Shown: in pieces, positions 10,944-21,408 of the stretch
Numbering within the stretch: the stretch's first letter is position 1
Layout of the letters: each line of letters opens with the position of its first letter
Assembly: GCA_905221605.1 (NCBI GenBank)
Contig: CAJNDS010000335.1
Location: 1,508,930-1,572,929, forward strand
Direction: 5' to 3'
DNA length: 64,000 nucleotides
From: Symbiodinium natans
Taxonomy: Eukaryota; Sar; Dinophyceae; Suessiales; Symbiodiniaceae
Notes under the pieces: model-generated
What the model was told of the DNA's origin: nothing
What the model saw: only the letters and a program-made list of their open reading frames with translations
The model's database searches: none
Program-made: the position numbers and the translations under genes

Positions 10944-11104
10944 TTCTAACACGTGCGGAGCCGTTCGCCGGCACCTTCCAGGTGCAGCTAAGGGAGCGCC
11001 TTCACTGCAAATACCGCGACAGCTCCAGAGCTGGCGGGGGTTGTCGCCACCTGCACGCTCGCTGCTGCTCACCGCAGCACCAGCACTTCACTTCATTTTA
11101 TTAG
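10944..11104 (+). CDS. Probable terminal exon
   Basis: Acceptor CTCTTTAGCAG. The 52 codons include FAGTFQVQLRERLHCKYRDS, with a Cys/His-rich tail, and stop at TAG 11102-11104. The frame is open further upstream, so the start may lie earlier. Confidence 0.55.
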
Positions 11105-11680
11105 GTTGTAGGTTAAAGCCCGAAACCATGAATCCTACCGATACGAACACAGCTTGTTTGGGGTAGTGGTTCGTGCTCGCCTGACATCAAAGGGTTTGGT
11201 GAAAAAGGTTTATAGTTTCTGGGGCTTGGGCTTCAGTTCCCTAAGCCCTAAACCCTACAGGCCCTACAAGTTTTCTTCTGGGTTTATGGCGCGCAGTGGC
11301 CACTTTGACTCGCTGGTTACTCCCGACCAGGGATTTCGAGGCTCAGTTCTAAGGTAGGGAAACCATCAGGGTCTTCCACGACCCTGAACCCAAAATCCCT
11401 GAATGCGTGACATGGGACTCCCTAAAACCTCCCGGAGGCCTCCTTAGTGTTCGGCCTTTTGAGGGGTGGGGAGTGCATTAGGCCTTGTGCCGAAGTTTGC
11501 CTGAAACTAGAAAAAGGAATACAGACTCTGGTTCAGGGTTTTGGGTGATTAACCACACCCCCGCCAAACCCCTCAACCGCTTAAACCCTGAGCCCTACAC
11601 ACGAAACCCTTAACCAGACAAAGAAACCCTAGGCCTTTGTCGTTGAGAACCCTAAACCCTAAACCCTACACCCCCTACAG

Positions 11681-11762
11681 CCACAAATCTCTGCATGTCC
11701 TCTCCGCACTGCCCAGACTGTTTGTCCCGATCCGGGCATCCAGCAGGCCATCCCAAGCCAGG
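11681..11762 (+). CDS. Possible exon with CPDC motif
   Basis: The acceptor is CCCCCTACAG. The frame reads NLCMSSPHCPDCLSRSGHPA and ends at a TTTAGGG array that gives the donor. Another frame is also open. Confidence 0.35.
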
Positions 11763-11871
11763 GTTTAGGGTTTAGGGTTTAGGGTTTAGGGTTTAGGGTT
11801 TAGGGTTTAGGGTTTAGGGTTTAGGGTTTAGGGTTTAGGGTTTAGGGTTTAGGGTTTAGGGTTAGGGTTTA
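11760..11871 (+). repeat. TTTAGGG array
   Basis: About 16 near-perfect heptamers. Confidence 0.95.
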
Positions 11872-12488
11872 GGGTGACACTCAATTTAATATAGGGGGTC
11901 GGAATAAATACTAATATGATTCCCTTATGGCCCCTTTGTAATTATACTATAATGACTCCCCAAACCCCCTTTTCTAATTATTAATTAAGGCCCCTACATT
12001 GGGGGTTTCAAGGGTTTGGGCCCTAGGGTTGGTGTTGGGTGTTGGGCTTGTGGGAGCCCACAAGGCTACAACGCATGCATGATACATATGCATGAAGTAT
12101 GTGTGTAAGCACAAAGGCTTTCTTTCGTTGTCTTCACATGTGTTTGTTTGCTATTGCTCATTTTTCCAAAGTACCAGTAATATTTTTAGCTGCTCGCATC
12201 ATGAATATTCGTATTCTGATAGGTAGTATTGGTATAGCTCATAGTGTTAGCGTCGGCAAGACTATTAAGCTTCTTCCAAGTGCCACTCGTATTTTCTCCT
12301 ACTTAAGCATTGCCAGAACTTTCGGGCCTGGCATTCCACATCCCGCTTTCTACACCCCTGCATTCCAAGGTTTTTGAAAGCCCAACCCCGCCTTCCAAAA
12401 GTTCAAAAGTTTTAGGATCCTAAACCCTAAACCCTTAACCTTTACACCCTTACCTTTAAACCCTTAACCTTTAAACCCTAAACCCATA

Positions 12489-12551
12489 TTCCACATCGGC
12501 ACCTGTCTGCCCGACAAAACCGAGTTGAGCAGCCGGAGCGTCGTGTCGTAA
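12489..12551 (+). CDS. Possible terminal exon
   Basis: The frame FHIGTCLPDKTELSSRSVVS stops at TAA and has G or C at nearly every third position. No AG acceptor lies between it and the CCCTAAA array upstream. The complementary strand also has a plausible frame with a GTGCCG donor. Confidence 0.35.
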   Translation, partial: FHIGTCLPDKTELSSRSVVS

Positions 12552-12790
12552 AACCACGAGCCTGTACTTCTCGCCTGGCCCGACACCCTCCAGAGCCAAG
12601 GGTCGGGGTTTAGGGTTAAGGGTTAAGGGTTTAGGGTTTAGGGTTTAGGTACTTACTGCAAACCTGAGTCCTAAAGCTGCGAACATCTGCGAAGGAAGTT
12701 GTGTTCGCATATAAGCCCTAACCCGAGACTCTAAACCCTAAACCCCAAGCCGTAAACTCTACAACGCCGAATTCGAACTCATGCTCTCAG

Positions 12791-12936
12791 CTCTTAAGAG
12801 ATCTTTCGAAGGTCCGGCGAACGACAGACGGCGAGGGCTCTGAGCAGTTGGAGATCGGCTTTGTGAACGCGCAGGCTGAGAGGGCCAGTACGAGAGCCAG
12901 GGATAGGGATGACCCAGATTTCCAGGGCCACAGTTG
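12791..12936 (+). CDS. Probable exon, charged
   Basis: The acceptor is ATGCTCTCAG. The charged frame includes TTDGEGSEQLEIGFVNAQAE and then an Arg/Asp-rich stretch. The donor is provisionally GTCTAG at 12937. It lies just upstream of the 13108-14729 gene, but the join could not be phased. Confidence 0.5.
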
Positions 12937-13107
12937 GTCTAGCGACCCGAATCCCGAATTTCCCAAACCCTAAGCACTGAACCTCGTTGAACCCTAAAAC
13001 CTTTAGCCCGAAGCCCTAAACCCTAAACCCTAAACCCCAAACCCTAAACCCAAAACCCAAAACCCTAAACCCTAAACCCTAAACCCTAAACCCCTTTGTG
13101 CCGTGAG

Positions 13108-14729
13108 GCCTACATCCAATGGATCAACACCGGGCTGCTGGGAGCTCGGCTCTGCCTTGGTTTTGAAAAGTTCAGGGTTTATTTAGGGTTTAGGGTTTAG
13201 GGTTTAGGGTTTAGGGTGTAGGGTTTAGGGTTTAGGGTTTAGGGTTTGGGGTATGTTCGCCCTTGGGGATACCACAGGGTTGATGAACGCTGGCTGGTCA
13301 TAATCCATGGCGATTGGGGACATATCTGGGACATCCACATCCACAACTCCTCCATGGACTGTTTGCCCGAGTCCTCATCTTGGCCCAAGAACTCCGAAGT
13401 CTGAAAACCCATCTAACACTTACTTCTCCAACAGCTGAACTTTAAACTGTTTGGGTTCCCTCATTTAGTAGGAATATAATAGAGTTTAACCTTTTTTCCC
13501 TTGGCTATTGGAGAAGTAAGAACAGGTTCGAGCCATGCTCCATCTTTTCGTCCCATGGCTCGCTTTCACCGTGGTGGACGTCATCGCCATCCGTGAGGGG
13601 CTTCTGGGCTTTGGAGTATTATACTTTAATACTTTATTTGGTTCTGGGTTCCTATTATTGCTACTTATTACCTAAAAAGTATATATATATATACTTTTTT
13701 CCAGGGGTCTACTCCAAAGCTAAGGCTTGGCGCCGAAGCCTTGGACCTCGCACCAGGCAACGTCTCGAAGGAGGCCCCTGATACCCAAGCCGACAGCTTG
13801 GTGAAGCTGGTTGAGACACAGGTCCGCTCCAAAGTGGCGAGTGGGCAATGTCCGAAGAGCATCACCCTTCCACCCGCTCCTGCTGGAGCGAAGCTTGATG
13901 AAGCTTCTATATCCCCCCTTGGGAGTTTTTCGCTTTTGTTTATAAAAAACCCAAGAGGATATTGAACATACTCGTTTCATTAAGGTTCTAAGTGGAGTTT
14001 AGGCTTGGCTTGTCAATCTGGGCTGTGCCTTGGACGAGGGCAAGCTGTGCAAGTGTCCTGCGGGGGGCCTCCTGTTCGGGTGCCACGCCACAGGCCTGCT
14101 CAAGCAACCTGAAGCTAGGATGCCCACTAGTACCCTTATTCCTTTTTTTTTTTTTTTTTTGGGGGGGGGGGGGGTTAAGGTTCCCTTATAAACCCCTTTA
14201 AGCAAAAAAGGGGGCACCCTTCTTAAGCCTAGGTTACTGGGCAGCCTAGGAAGGACTCACCCGAAAAGCCGTCGAAGTGCTGGGCTACTGCCGGGCGGAG
14301 CCCCTCCTCTTCGTGCTTGGAGGAGCGATTGGGCTTGGGATGCTTGGAGTCGTCTACTACCTGCACCTGGGCTTTGGAGTACCATACTTTAGTCCTTTTT
14401 TTGGTTCTGGGTTCCTATGATTGCTACATTATGACCTAAAAAGTATATACTTTTTTTCCAGGGTCTACTCCAAAGCTAAGGCACACAAAAGGCATCGTGA
14501 AATGGGGAGGACAGGGGAGTGGCATGTAGCTAGGCCACCAAAGCTGGGTGGCTTCCCTGTCAGCTGCGCGTGGGGTCGCCTTGCTCAGTCCCTGGACCTT
14601 GGCAAGTCGTGCGCGGGTGTGAGAAAAGGTCGTCGTTCCCATGAATGGGCGTTCCACGATGAGCATTTCGGAGCGTTTGAAAGGTGCTGTTTTGTTTTCT
14701 TTGGCCCCATCAGGGCAAAAACGCCGTGA
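13108..14729 (+). CDS. Eight-exon gene, unknown membrane protein
   Basis: The exons are 13108-13169, 13278-13398, 13526-13599, 13725-13902, 14003-14110, 14250-14362, 14481-14525 and 14564-14729. They total 867 nt, an exact multiple of three, ending in TGA at 14727. The 5' end is not identified. Two hydrophobic stretches, MLHLFVPWLAFTVVDVIAI and LLFVLGGAIGLGMLGVVYYL, suggest two membrane segments, separated by a Ser/Pro/Ala-rich soluble region and a short Cys-rich segment (CKCPAGGLLFGC). Introns 4 to 7 are the unusual part. Three carry inverted-repeat elements or an insertion with 4-bp duplications and would use GC-AG or GA-AG boundaries, and the last is only 38 nt. No homologous family was recognised. 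That the frame holds across all eight joins is seen directly; expression is inferred. Confidence 0.6.
13421..13520. mobile_element. Family F inverted-repeat element, copy 2
   Basis: The termini CTTACTTCTCCAA and TTGGAGAAGTAAG pair, with AACA on both sides. It lies in the GT-AG intron 13399-13525 of the gene at 13108-14729. Confidence 0.7.
13604..13724. mobile_element. Family D introner-like element, copy 1
   Basis: The left end CTGGGCTTTGGAGTA pairs with the right end TACTCCAAAGCTAAG. GCTT flanks it at 13600-13603 and 13725-13728. Removing 13600-13724 as a GC-AG intron restores the surrounding frame exactly. An internal GT...TTTTTTCCAG pair is an alternative splice choice that also keeps the frame. 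Confidence 0.75.
13903..14002. mobile_element. Intron-forming insertion with GCTT duplication
   Basis: GCTT occurs at 13903-13906 and 14003-14006. The insert starts CTATATCCCCCC, contains an inner pair CCCCTTGGG and CCCAAGAGG, and ends TTTAG. Removing 13903-14002 as a GC-AG intron joins GAT GAA to GCT TGG in frame. Its own terminal repeats are weak, so family status is uncertain. Confidence 0.55.
14115..14249. mobile_element. Family E introner-like element, copy 3
   Basis: The left end CTAGGATGCCCACTAG pairs with the right end TTACTGGGCAGCCTAG. GAAG flanks it at 14111-14114 and 14250-14253. Removing 14111-14249 as a GA-AG intron restores CCT GAA GGA CTC in frame. It contains adjoining T and G homopolymers. 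Confidence 0.7.
14367..14480. mobile_element. Family D introner-like element, copy 2
   Basis: It has the same termini as 13604-13724, with GCAC at 14363-14366 and 14481-14484. Excision of 14363-14480 as a GC-AG intron keeps the frame (CTG CAC ACA AAA). Confidence 0.75.
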
Positions 14730-15469
14730 GAAAGTGCTGCGGGATACTGGCAATGCCACCTCTCCTTATTCATTACAATCCAGGGAGGCTTACCCCAAAG
14801 CCTACATTCGAACCCCCAACATCTGATACTTATAACCCAACTTAGACGCAACTCTACTTCTAATCAGTGTGCCCCTATCCGATATAGCCTTGAGTGAAAG
14901 ACATGTGCCTGAGAAGTCTTGGGAGTGCATTGCCCTCTTCTTGGGGTTTAGGGTTTAGGGTTTAGGGTTTAGGGGGTTTAGGGTTTGGGGTTTGGGTTTT
15001 AGGGTTTAGTGTGTAGGGTTCAGGGTTTAGGGTCTAGGGCTTTAGGATACAAAGCTGCCCAAGGGCAACCCGCACCCTATCAACCCACACCCTAAACCCT
15101 CAACCGGCTCGCTTCCCTGGCTTGGTTGAGGGTCCCAAACCGCTGAACCCTGAGCTCGAAACTCTACGAGCTCCAAACCCTTAGCCCTTTTCCCCAAACC
15201 CCTACAACCCTAAATCCCTAGTTGAAACATGCTCTACACCCTAAACCCTAAAATCCCCCAAAACCCCAAGCCCTGATAGCCCTAAACACAAGACCCTAAG
15301 CCCCAAAATCTGAGTTCCAGGGACTTTAAGCATCCTATTATGGTTATAATCGGGTTATAAGTACAGTCATAATTGGGTTCTGAAGTACCCTCTAAACCAT
15401 GAACCCTAAACCCTAACCCCTGAACCCTAAACCCTGAACCCCCAAACGCTACAACCGCAAAGCCCTCAG

Positions 15470-15556
15470 GGACTGCCCCGACACGCTCTTTGCCAACGGC
15501 ACGGCGCGAATACGCGGGGCCACGCGCCAGGGCGTCCTGGCGATGGAGGCCTTAGG
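15470..15556 (+). CDS. Probable internal exon
   Basis: Acceptor CCCTCAG. The frame has very high GC at third positions, DCPDTLFANGTARIRGATRQ, and ends TTAGG against a TTTAGGG array that supplies the donor. Confidence 0.6.
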
Positions 15557-15641
15557 GTTTAGGGTTTAGGGTTTAGGGTTTAGGGTTTAGGGTTTAGGGT
15601 TTAGGGTTTAGGGTTTAGGGTTTAGGGTTTAGGGTTTAGGG
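15549..15641 (+). repeat. TTTAGGG array
   Basis: Thirteen heptamers beginning at the end of the exon at 15470-15556. Confidence 0.95.
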
Positions 15642-15819
15642 CTCCTTGGGGGGGAAGAACATGGCTATATTGGGGGTTTCCGAAAATGGGGCTCTCTTGA
15701 AGGGGATCCTATACTATCTGTGGTGTAAAAAGGGTACCTCTGTTTTGGGAAATACCCAATTGAGTTTATTCATTCTGGATTTCTCACAACGCGCCCTTTT
15801 TGTTAGGGTTTCGGTTTAG

Positions 15820-15870
15820 TGGGCCGATTGCTTCATCAAGTTCTTCCGGGCGGCTGAAAGGAACGGCTAG
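15820..15870 (+). CDS. Possible terminal exon
   Basis: The frame WADCFIKFFRAAERNG follows a GGTTTAG acceptor and stops at TAG 15868-15870. Confidence 0.4.
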   Translation, partial: WADCFIKFFRAAERNG

Positions 15871-15948
15871 TCTTGCACAGTCTTTTCGTGTCTTTTTGGG
15901 AACCCAGTCCCGAAGTCCCTAAACCCTAAACTCTAATTAAACGTTTAG

Positions 15949-16058
15949 GGTTTAGAGGGTTTAGGGTTTAGGGTTTAGGGTTTAGGGTTTAGGGTTTAGG
16001 GTTTAGGGTTTAGGGTTTAGGGTTTAGGGTTTAGGGTTTAGGGTTTAGGGTTTAGGGG
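15949..16058 (+). repeat. TTTAGGG array with poly-G flank
   Basis: About 15 heptamers, followed by a G-rich tract at 16055-16076. Confidence 0.95.
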
Positions 16059-16341
16059 GAGGAGGGGGGGGGGGGTTGTTCCTAAATCCTAAACCCTTGG
16101 GGTTTGGATTCTGAGTTCCTCCTCAACCTGGCCCCTGAACCCTGTACTCCACATAAATCCCCAAACCCTAAGTCCTAAACCCCAACCCCAAATCCTAAAC
16201 ACCAAACCCTAGAACATCCTGAACCCTAAACCCTAAGCCCTAAACCCTAAACCCTAGAAACTCCTGAGCCCTAAACCCTAGCCCTAAACCCTAAACCCTA
16301 GAAAACCCTGAACCCGAAGAGCGGAGAGTTGTCGTGTGCAG

Positions 16342-16386
16342 GATCGTGAAGAGCTCCGGAGGTGGATGGCGGAGGGGACGACTTGA
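16342..16386 (+). CDS. Possible terminal exon
   Basis: The frame DREELRRWMAEGTT after a GTGTGCAG acceptor stops at TGA. The upstream frame is also open. Confidence 0.4.
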   Translation, partial: DREELRRWMAEGTT

Positions 16387-17371
16387 GCTGCGACAACAGT
16401 CTCAGGAGCTTGCGTTTTGTTGGGTTTTGAGTTTTGGGTTTAGGGTTTAGGGTTTAGGGTTTAGGGTTTAGGGTTTAAGGGTTTAGGGTTTAGGGTTTAG
16501 GGTTTAGGGTTTAGGGTTTAGGGTTTAGGGTTTAGGGTCCCATTAATCATTGGGAGGTGACAGAGTCGGCGTCTGCTGCATCGGGAAGGCTTTAAGGGTT
16601 CAGACCTTAGGCTAAAAGAGTTTATAGGGGTTCAGGCTTCAGAGTGCAGGGTTTAGGGTTTAGGGTTTAGGGTTAGGGTTTAGGGTTTAGGGTTTAGGGT
16701 TTAGGGTTTAGGGTTTAGGGTTTAGGGTTTAGGGTTTTAGGGTTTTAGGGTTTAGGGTTAAAGGGTTTAGGAATAGGGTTTAGGCATAAGGGTTTAAGGT
16801 CCCGGCGTTTAGCATTCAGGTTTCGAAATCGACTGAATCCTACGCCTAGAGCCTCGAACTCTCGAAGGTCCCGTTGAGGGCGACTTTGTTCTATTTCGGA
16901 AGCACGTAAAATTTAGGCAGACCCGGAGTTTCGGAAACTGGGTGCGGGACTATGGCGGAGAGTGGGCTTCAAGGGTCTTCCAAGGGTCTTACCTGGCCTG
17001 TGCCGATCTCAATGGGTTCATGATGCGTTTCCCTACTTACCCCCTCGTCCTGTACTACCCTCCCCCCGCCTCCAGCCCCCCTAGGTTCCCCCCTTATGCA
17101 AACTAGGGAACCCATGAGTTGTAGGGCAAGGGGGTCTAGGGGCATCTTTTGGTTGTGTCCCTCACACCCTGCACCCTGCGTACCTAACACCCTGCCCCCT
17201 GGTGGGCACAGGACATGTGCGGCGCGTGCGCATGCGCCGGTGAGCAGCAGGGCAATGGTAGTGCAAGACCGACGTTTGAGATCGAAATGCCGTTGTTCTT
17301 TGCTGCCATCATCCCTGGACCTCGATACCCCTAAACCCTAAACCCTAAACCCTAAACCCTAAACCCTAAAG

Positions 17372-17482
17372 CTACGCAAGTGGCAGATCAAGCTCGCAGC
17401 TGCTGCAGGTCGGCTTACAGTAGACCCAAAGAGGCTGCTGAGGGATCCGCGTGTGAGAGATAGGAGAGACTGCATGGCGGGG
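17372..17482 (+). CDS. Probable exon, basic
   Basis: A CCCTAAA array ends CTAAAG exactly at the exon start, and a TTTAGGG array begins exactly at its end, so both splice sites come from telomere-like repeats. The 37 codons include LRKWQIKLAAAAGRLTVDPK. Confidence 0.65.
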
Positions 17483-17802
17483 GTTTAGGGTTTAGGGTTT
17501 GGGGTTTCGGGTTTAGGGTTTAGGGTTTAGGGTTTAGGTCTCGGGTTCCAGGGGGTGTGGGCCCTTAGTTTGGGTCCGGTCCCTTCTTTTTTGGGGGGTT
17601 TCCGAAATTGGGTTTAGGATGATCGTTAAATAGGACTTCTCAGGGTTTACAAAGTTTGGTCAGGGTTAATAGGGGTTTAGAAACGGTTTGTACGGGGTGT
17701 TGCACAAGTTCATGCGGGCTGATACGTGCCTATGATGGTTTGTAGGGGTTTGGGGCTCTGGGTTTAGGGTTTAGGGTTTAGGGTTTAGGGTCAAGGGTTT
17801 AG

Positions 17803-17893
17803 GGTTTGGAGGCTGCATGGGCGTGGCATGCTGCGCAGGGGTTTCTTTAGAATGTGTAGCGTGAGCTTGACAGGGCTAGACAAACTCCTTAGG
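17803..17893 (+). CDS. Probable exon
   Basis: It lies between the TTTAG of one array and the GTTTAG of the next. The frame VWRLHGRGMLRRGFFRMCSV runs 30 codons. Confidence 0.45.
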
Positions 17894-18385
17894 GTTTAGG
17901 GTTTAGGGTGTAGGGTGTAGGGTTTAGGGTTTAGGGTTTAGGGTTTAGGGTTTAGGGTTTAGGGTTTAAGGCTAAACCCCTGAGCCCACATAAGCACATT
18001 GGGAAGTGATCGCACGCTAAACCCTATAAGCCTGAACCGGGCCTCAAAAGCTTCTCTACAGGAACCCCTTCAAGGCACGAGGGTTTAGGGTTTAGGGTTT
18101 AGGGTTTAGGGTTCGGGGTTTAGGGATTAGGGTTTAGGGTTTAGGGTTTCGGTACGGAGCATCTGCAAGGGTACTTGGGTCCTAGGTGAATCCCAATACC
18201 CTAATCCTGAAAATAAGTGCTAAACACAGATCTGCCAGCATGCTTCCTCAAGGAAGTTCTTCAAGAGTTTAGGCTTTAGGAAAGAGTACGGGTATTTGAG
18301 GACAAAGTTTCAAGGCTTTTGTGTCTTGATGTGTTGTGTCTTCTTCAAGGCTTTGAGCTTTACTGTTTAATTCTTACTATATATC

Positions 18386-18498
18386 TAGGATGCCCAGTAG
18401 GGCCCATATTCCCTTTTTTTGCGTGGTTTGGGTTCCCTTACAAACCCCTTTTAGCACAAAAGGGCCCCCTTTTAATCCTACGTTACTGGGCCGCCAGG
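18386..18498. mobile_element. Family E element, copy 4
   Basis: The left end TAGGATGCCCAGTAG pairs with the right end TACTGGGCCGCCAGG. TATC is present at 18382-18385 and 18499-18502. Confidence 0.6.
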
Positions 18499-18656
18499 TA
18501 TCGGGCTTAGTGGTGAGGGTGTGAGGTTTAGGTTTTACGGAGGTCTACTCGATAAGTACGTTACAAGTCATTCTAAGTAGAGCTGCCTTACTTATGACCC
18601 CACGCACGACGTCCCCTGATCCTTTGCCTTAAGCCCTAAACCCTACACCCTACACT

Positions 18657-18800
18657 CAACACCCTAAACCCTAAACCCTAAACCCTAAACCCTAAACCCT
18701 AAACCCTAAACCCTAAACCCTAAACCCTAAACCCTAAACCCTAAACCCTAAACCCTAAACCCTAAACCCTAAACCCTAAACCCTAAACCCTAAACCCTAA
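18657..18800 (+). repeat. CCCTAAA array
   Basis: About 20 near-perfect heptamers in CCCTAAA orientation, upstream of the exon at 18853. Confidence 0.95.
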
Positions 18801-18852
18801 CCCAAAATCCTAAACCCTGAGCCCTGAAACCCAAAAAGCCCCTAAACACTAG

Positions 18853-18946
18853 GATTCGATCTGTGGAGGTGGGGGCGGCTCTTTGCAAGATGTTCGCCTG
18901 TGCTGCCCTTCAACAGCTTGAAGAGGCGAAGGGAGAGGGAGCTTGG
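18853..18946 (+). CDS. Probable exon, helical
   Basis: After a CACTAG acceptor, 31 codons include GAALCKMFACAALQQLEEAK, likely alpha-helical. The donor is GTTTCG. A second Arg-rich frame is open too. Confidence 0.5.
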
Positions 18947-19352
18947 GTTTCGGGTTTGGGGATTTAGGGTTTAGGGTGTGGGTTTGGTGTTTGTTTTGGT
19001 TTTTTGTTGTTTTTTTGGGTTTGTTTTTGGGGCAATTCTGGTTCTTGTTAAGGAACTTTCTCAAACCAAGTTAGCATCATAGTTCAGCTATGTGCTATGT
19101 TATTGACTGGTAACTTAATGCAAGTTCGTTACAAGAAGCCAGATTGTTATAGGGACCTTCATGGAGGGGGGGGGGGGGGGGTTCACGTGGGGGTAGGTAC
19201 CTAGGGAATCTTGGGGAACCTTAGGGAAGCTTAGGGAGCTTTAGGGAGTAGCGGGGAGTATTTCGATGCGAAGTCGCACCGATGCGAAGTCGCACCCTGC
19301 AACCCTAAAGTCTAAAACCTAAACCCTGTACACCCCAAACCCCAAACCCCTT

Positions 19353-19454
19353 CTGTGGCCACGAAGACTCTACCAAGAAGATCACGAGAACCGGCAGTGG
19401 AGCTGCGAATGCTGCATTCAGGGCCTAGCCTGCTTCCAGAAGACTCTAGTGTAG
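19353..19454 (+). CDS. Probable terminal exon, Cys-rich
   Basis: The frame includes YQEDHENRQWSCECCIQGLA and stops at TAG 19452-19454. No clean AG acceptor lies before it; CACGAAG at 19367 is one choice. Confidence 0.45.
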   Translation: MWPRRLYQEDHENRQWSCECCIQGLACFQKTLV

Positions 19455-19555
19455 TACCTTTGGGGGGTTAAAAGGGTCTACAACCCTTTGAAAAAAAAAC
19501 AAATAGCCAAAAGGGTTCCTAGAAAAGAATTACATTGGAGTCTTCAGGTACGTAG

Positions 19556-19626
19556 GTCTTCGGGTCCGGATTCCACCCTGACGCGTGGTGCCACCAAGAT
19601 CGACGGGCGGCAGAGATTGACAAGCA
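19556..19626 (+). CDS. Probable exon
   Basis: An ACGTAG acceptor precedes VFGSGFHPDAWCHQDRRAAE. No GT follows before the CCCTAAA-like repeats, but a GC donor is available near 19625. Confidence 0.45.
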
Positions 19627-19947
19627 TTTAGCCCCAAACCCTATAAACCCTACAAACCTCATAAACCCTATAAAGCCCTTTCCAGCCTTATAAACCCTAT
19701 AAAACGCTATGAATCCTATAAACCTTCCAGAATCATGGTCACATGGAGAACCCCAAGCCCGCAACCAATTGCCCTTAGCCCCCAAACCCCGAATCCCAAA
19801 CCCCAAACCCCAAACCCTAAACCCGAAACCCTACAAATCCTACAAACCCTATAAACCCTATAAACCCTAGAAACCCTAGAAACCCTATAAACCCTATAAA
19901 CCCTATGGACCCAAAACCCAACCCCCCCTCCCCCCCCTGTGTGCCAG

Positions 19948-20019
19948 GCGGCCGAGACCCCGGCCCTGCGAGGAAAGGAGAAGAAAGGTGCACCTCCCCC
20001 TCGCCGGCTTCCGTTTCGG
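19948..20019 (+). CDS. Probable exon, basic and proline-rich
   Basis: A strong pyrimidine tract and GTGCCAG precede 24 codons, AAETPALRGKEKKGAPPPRR and onward. The exon ends where a TTTAGGG array supplies GTTTAG. Confidence 0.6.
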
Positions 20020-20189
20020 GTTTAGGGTTTAGGGTTCAGGGTTTAGGGTTTAGGGTTTCGGGTTTAGGGTTTAGGGCTTTGAGATTTCAGCCCATAATTT
20101 TTTGTAAGCTAAAGACTCCACACTTTGCGTTTTTTTTCGGAGCTTCCCCCCGCTAGCCGTGAGTCGGCCCACGTTGTATCTCTTGGGGT

Positions 20190-20340
20190 AGTTACATGGT
20201 CCCTTAACATATAGGCCCTGAATTTTGAGAACTCTTATACTCTTTGTATATATACATATATATATACATACAAAAATGGTCCCTTCATATATAGGCCCTG
20301 AGTTTTGAGAACTCTTATACTCCTTATATATATATATATA
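20190..20340. repeat. Family C fragment with tandem AT-rich duplication
   Basis: A GGGTAGTTACATGGTCCCTT terminus is followed by two copies of a unit with TATAGGCCCTGA and GAGAACTCTTATACTC, each ending in a TA microsatellite. Confidence 0.6.
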
Positions 20341-20373
20341 TGTCAGACCCAAACCCAAGAGCCCAGACTTCAG

Positions 20374-20446
20374 AACCCCAGAGGTAAAGTCAAAAGGGCT
20401 GCATTTTGAGGCACCCGTGGTGGCTTCCACTTCGTACCGCGGGGTT
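20374..20446 (+). CDS. Probable exon with consensus donor
   Basis: A GACTTCAG acceptor and a consensus GTAAGT donor flank 24 codons including GLHFEAPVVASTSYRGV. Confidence 0.65.
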
Positions 20447-20711
20447 GTAAGTAAGCAGACTCTACTTCTATAATTAGACTATAGCACCTGCTTATGTTCT
20501 TATAAGTAGATAGTAGGGCACAATGAGGGTGCTCATATACTTATAATTAGATAATGGCACCCAATTAGGGTGCTTATATACTTATAAGTAGATGATAGCA
20601 CCCAATTAGGGTGCTTATTACCCTGCTTTTACTGTATGACTAAGTGGGCCCGATCCTCCAAGTAGAGTAGTATGCTGAAGGAATTCCCTCGTTAGACCCC
20701 TCTCCCTTCAG

Positions 20712-20815
20712 GGCCTTTCTTCCGAAACCGTGGAGTTCACTGTAGGGGTCCCTTGTTTCGAGGAGAGACTTGCGGTGTAGATGTGGAGTCTCTTCAGCCT
20801 CTGAAGGAAACTTAG
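20712..20815 (+). CDS. Probable terminal exon
   Basis: It has an ideal acceptor, CCCCTCTCCCTTCAG. The 33 codons include GVHCRGPLFRGETCGVDVES and stop at TAG 20813-20815. Its 2-nt start fits an upstream exon ending one base into a codon. Confidence 0.65.
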
Positions 20816-20965
20816 ACATTAAACCCCTGGACTAAGTAGCTAACCCTAAACACCCGAATCACCGAGCCCTTTAAACGGCCTAAACAGTCCCCCAAGCACC
20901 CCAAACACCTTCAACACCCCAACCACCCCAAACACCCAAAACCACCCTAAACCCCAAAGCCCAAG

Positions 20966-21024
20966 CGGCTCTTCTACGGAAGCGCGCGCCTGGATCAAGC
21001 TGTGCTGCTTCTTCGATTCTTCTC
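20966..21024 (+). CDS. Probable exon
   Basis: Acceptor AAGCCCAAG, donor GTAAGAG, peptide RLFYGSARLDQAVLLLRFF. Confidence 0.6.
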
Positions 21025-21231
21025 GTAAGAGGGCTTATAGGGTTAGAGTTTAACTAGGGCATCTGGGTACGAATGTCTCAAGCCCAATGTCCGCACGATA
21101 TCTTGCACAGGACTTGAAACGGCCTAAGTATCGATCAGCTGCCCAGCAAAACTGAAGCCCCAACCCAAATGGGGGAGTCTTACTCTCCTAGAGAAACTGC
21201 ACGTGAACCTCAACCCTAAACCCTAAGCCCC

Positions 21232-21334
21232 TAAGGGTCCATGTACCAAAATAGGGAGCACTTGGGCCTTAAAGTACTTCCTATATAGCTACTTTGGGGC
21301 CCAAGTATAATAAGAAGGCACATGGACCCTTAGG
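21232..21334. repeat. Family B inverted-repeat element, copy 3
   Basis: Near-identical to 10246-10352. Termini AAGGGTCCATGTACC and CACATGGACCCTTAG. Confidence 0.7.
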
Positions 21335-21408
21335 GAGCACTAAAGCCCATTTCCGGTTGTGTAGCACGTTGCAGGCTCTAGAAATCTACGCTCACCCTAA
21401 AACCCTAA

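Noticed and set aside
12099-12377. 92-residue frame on +
   Set aside because: No splice or start context, T-rich codon use unlike the other exons, no recognisable motif.
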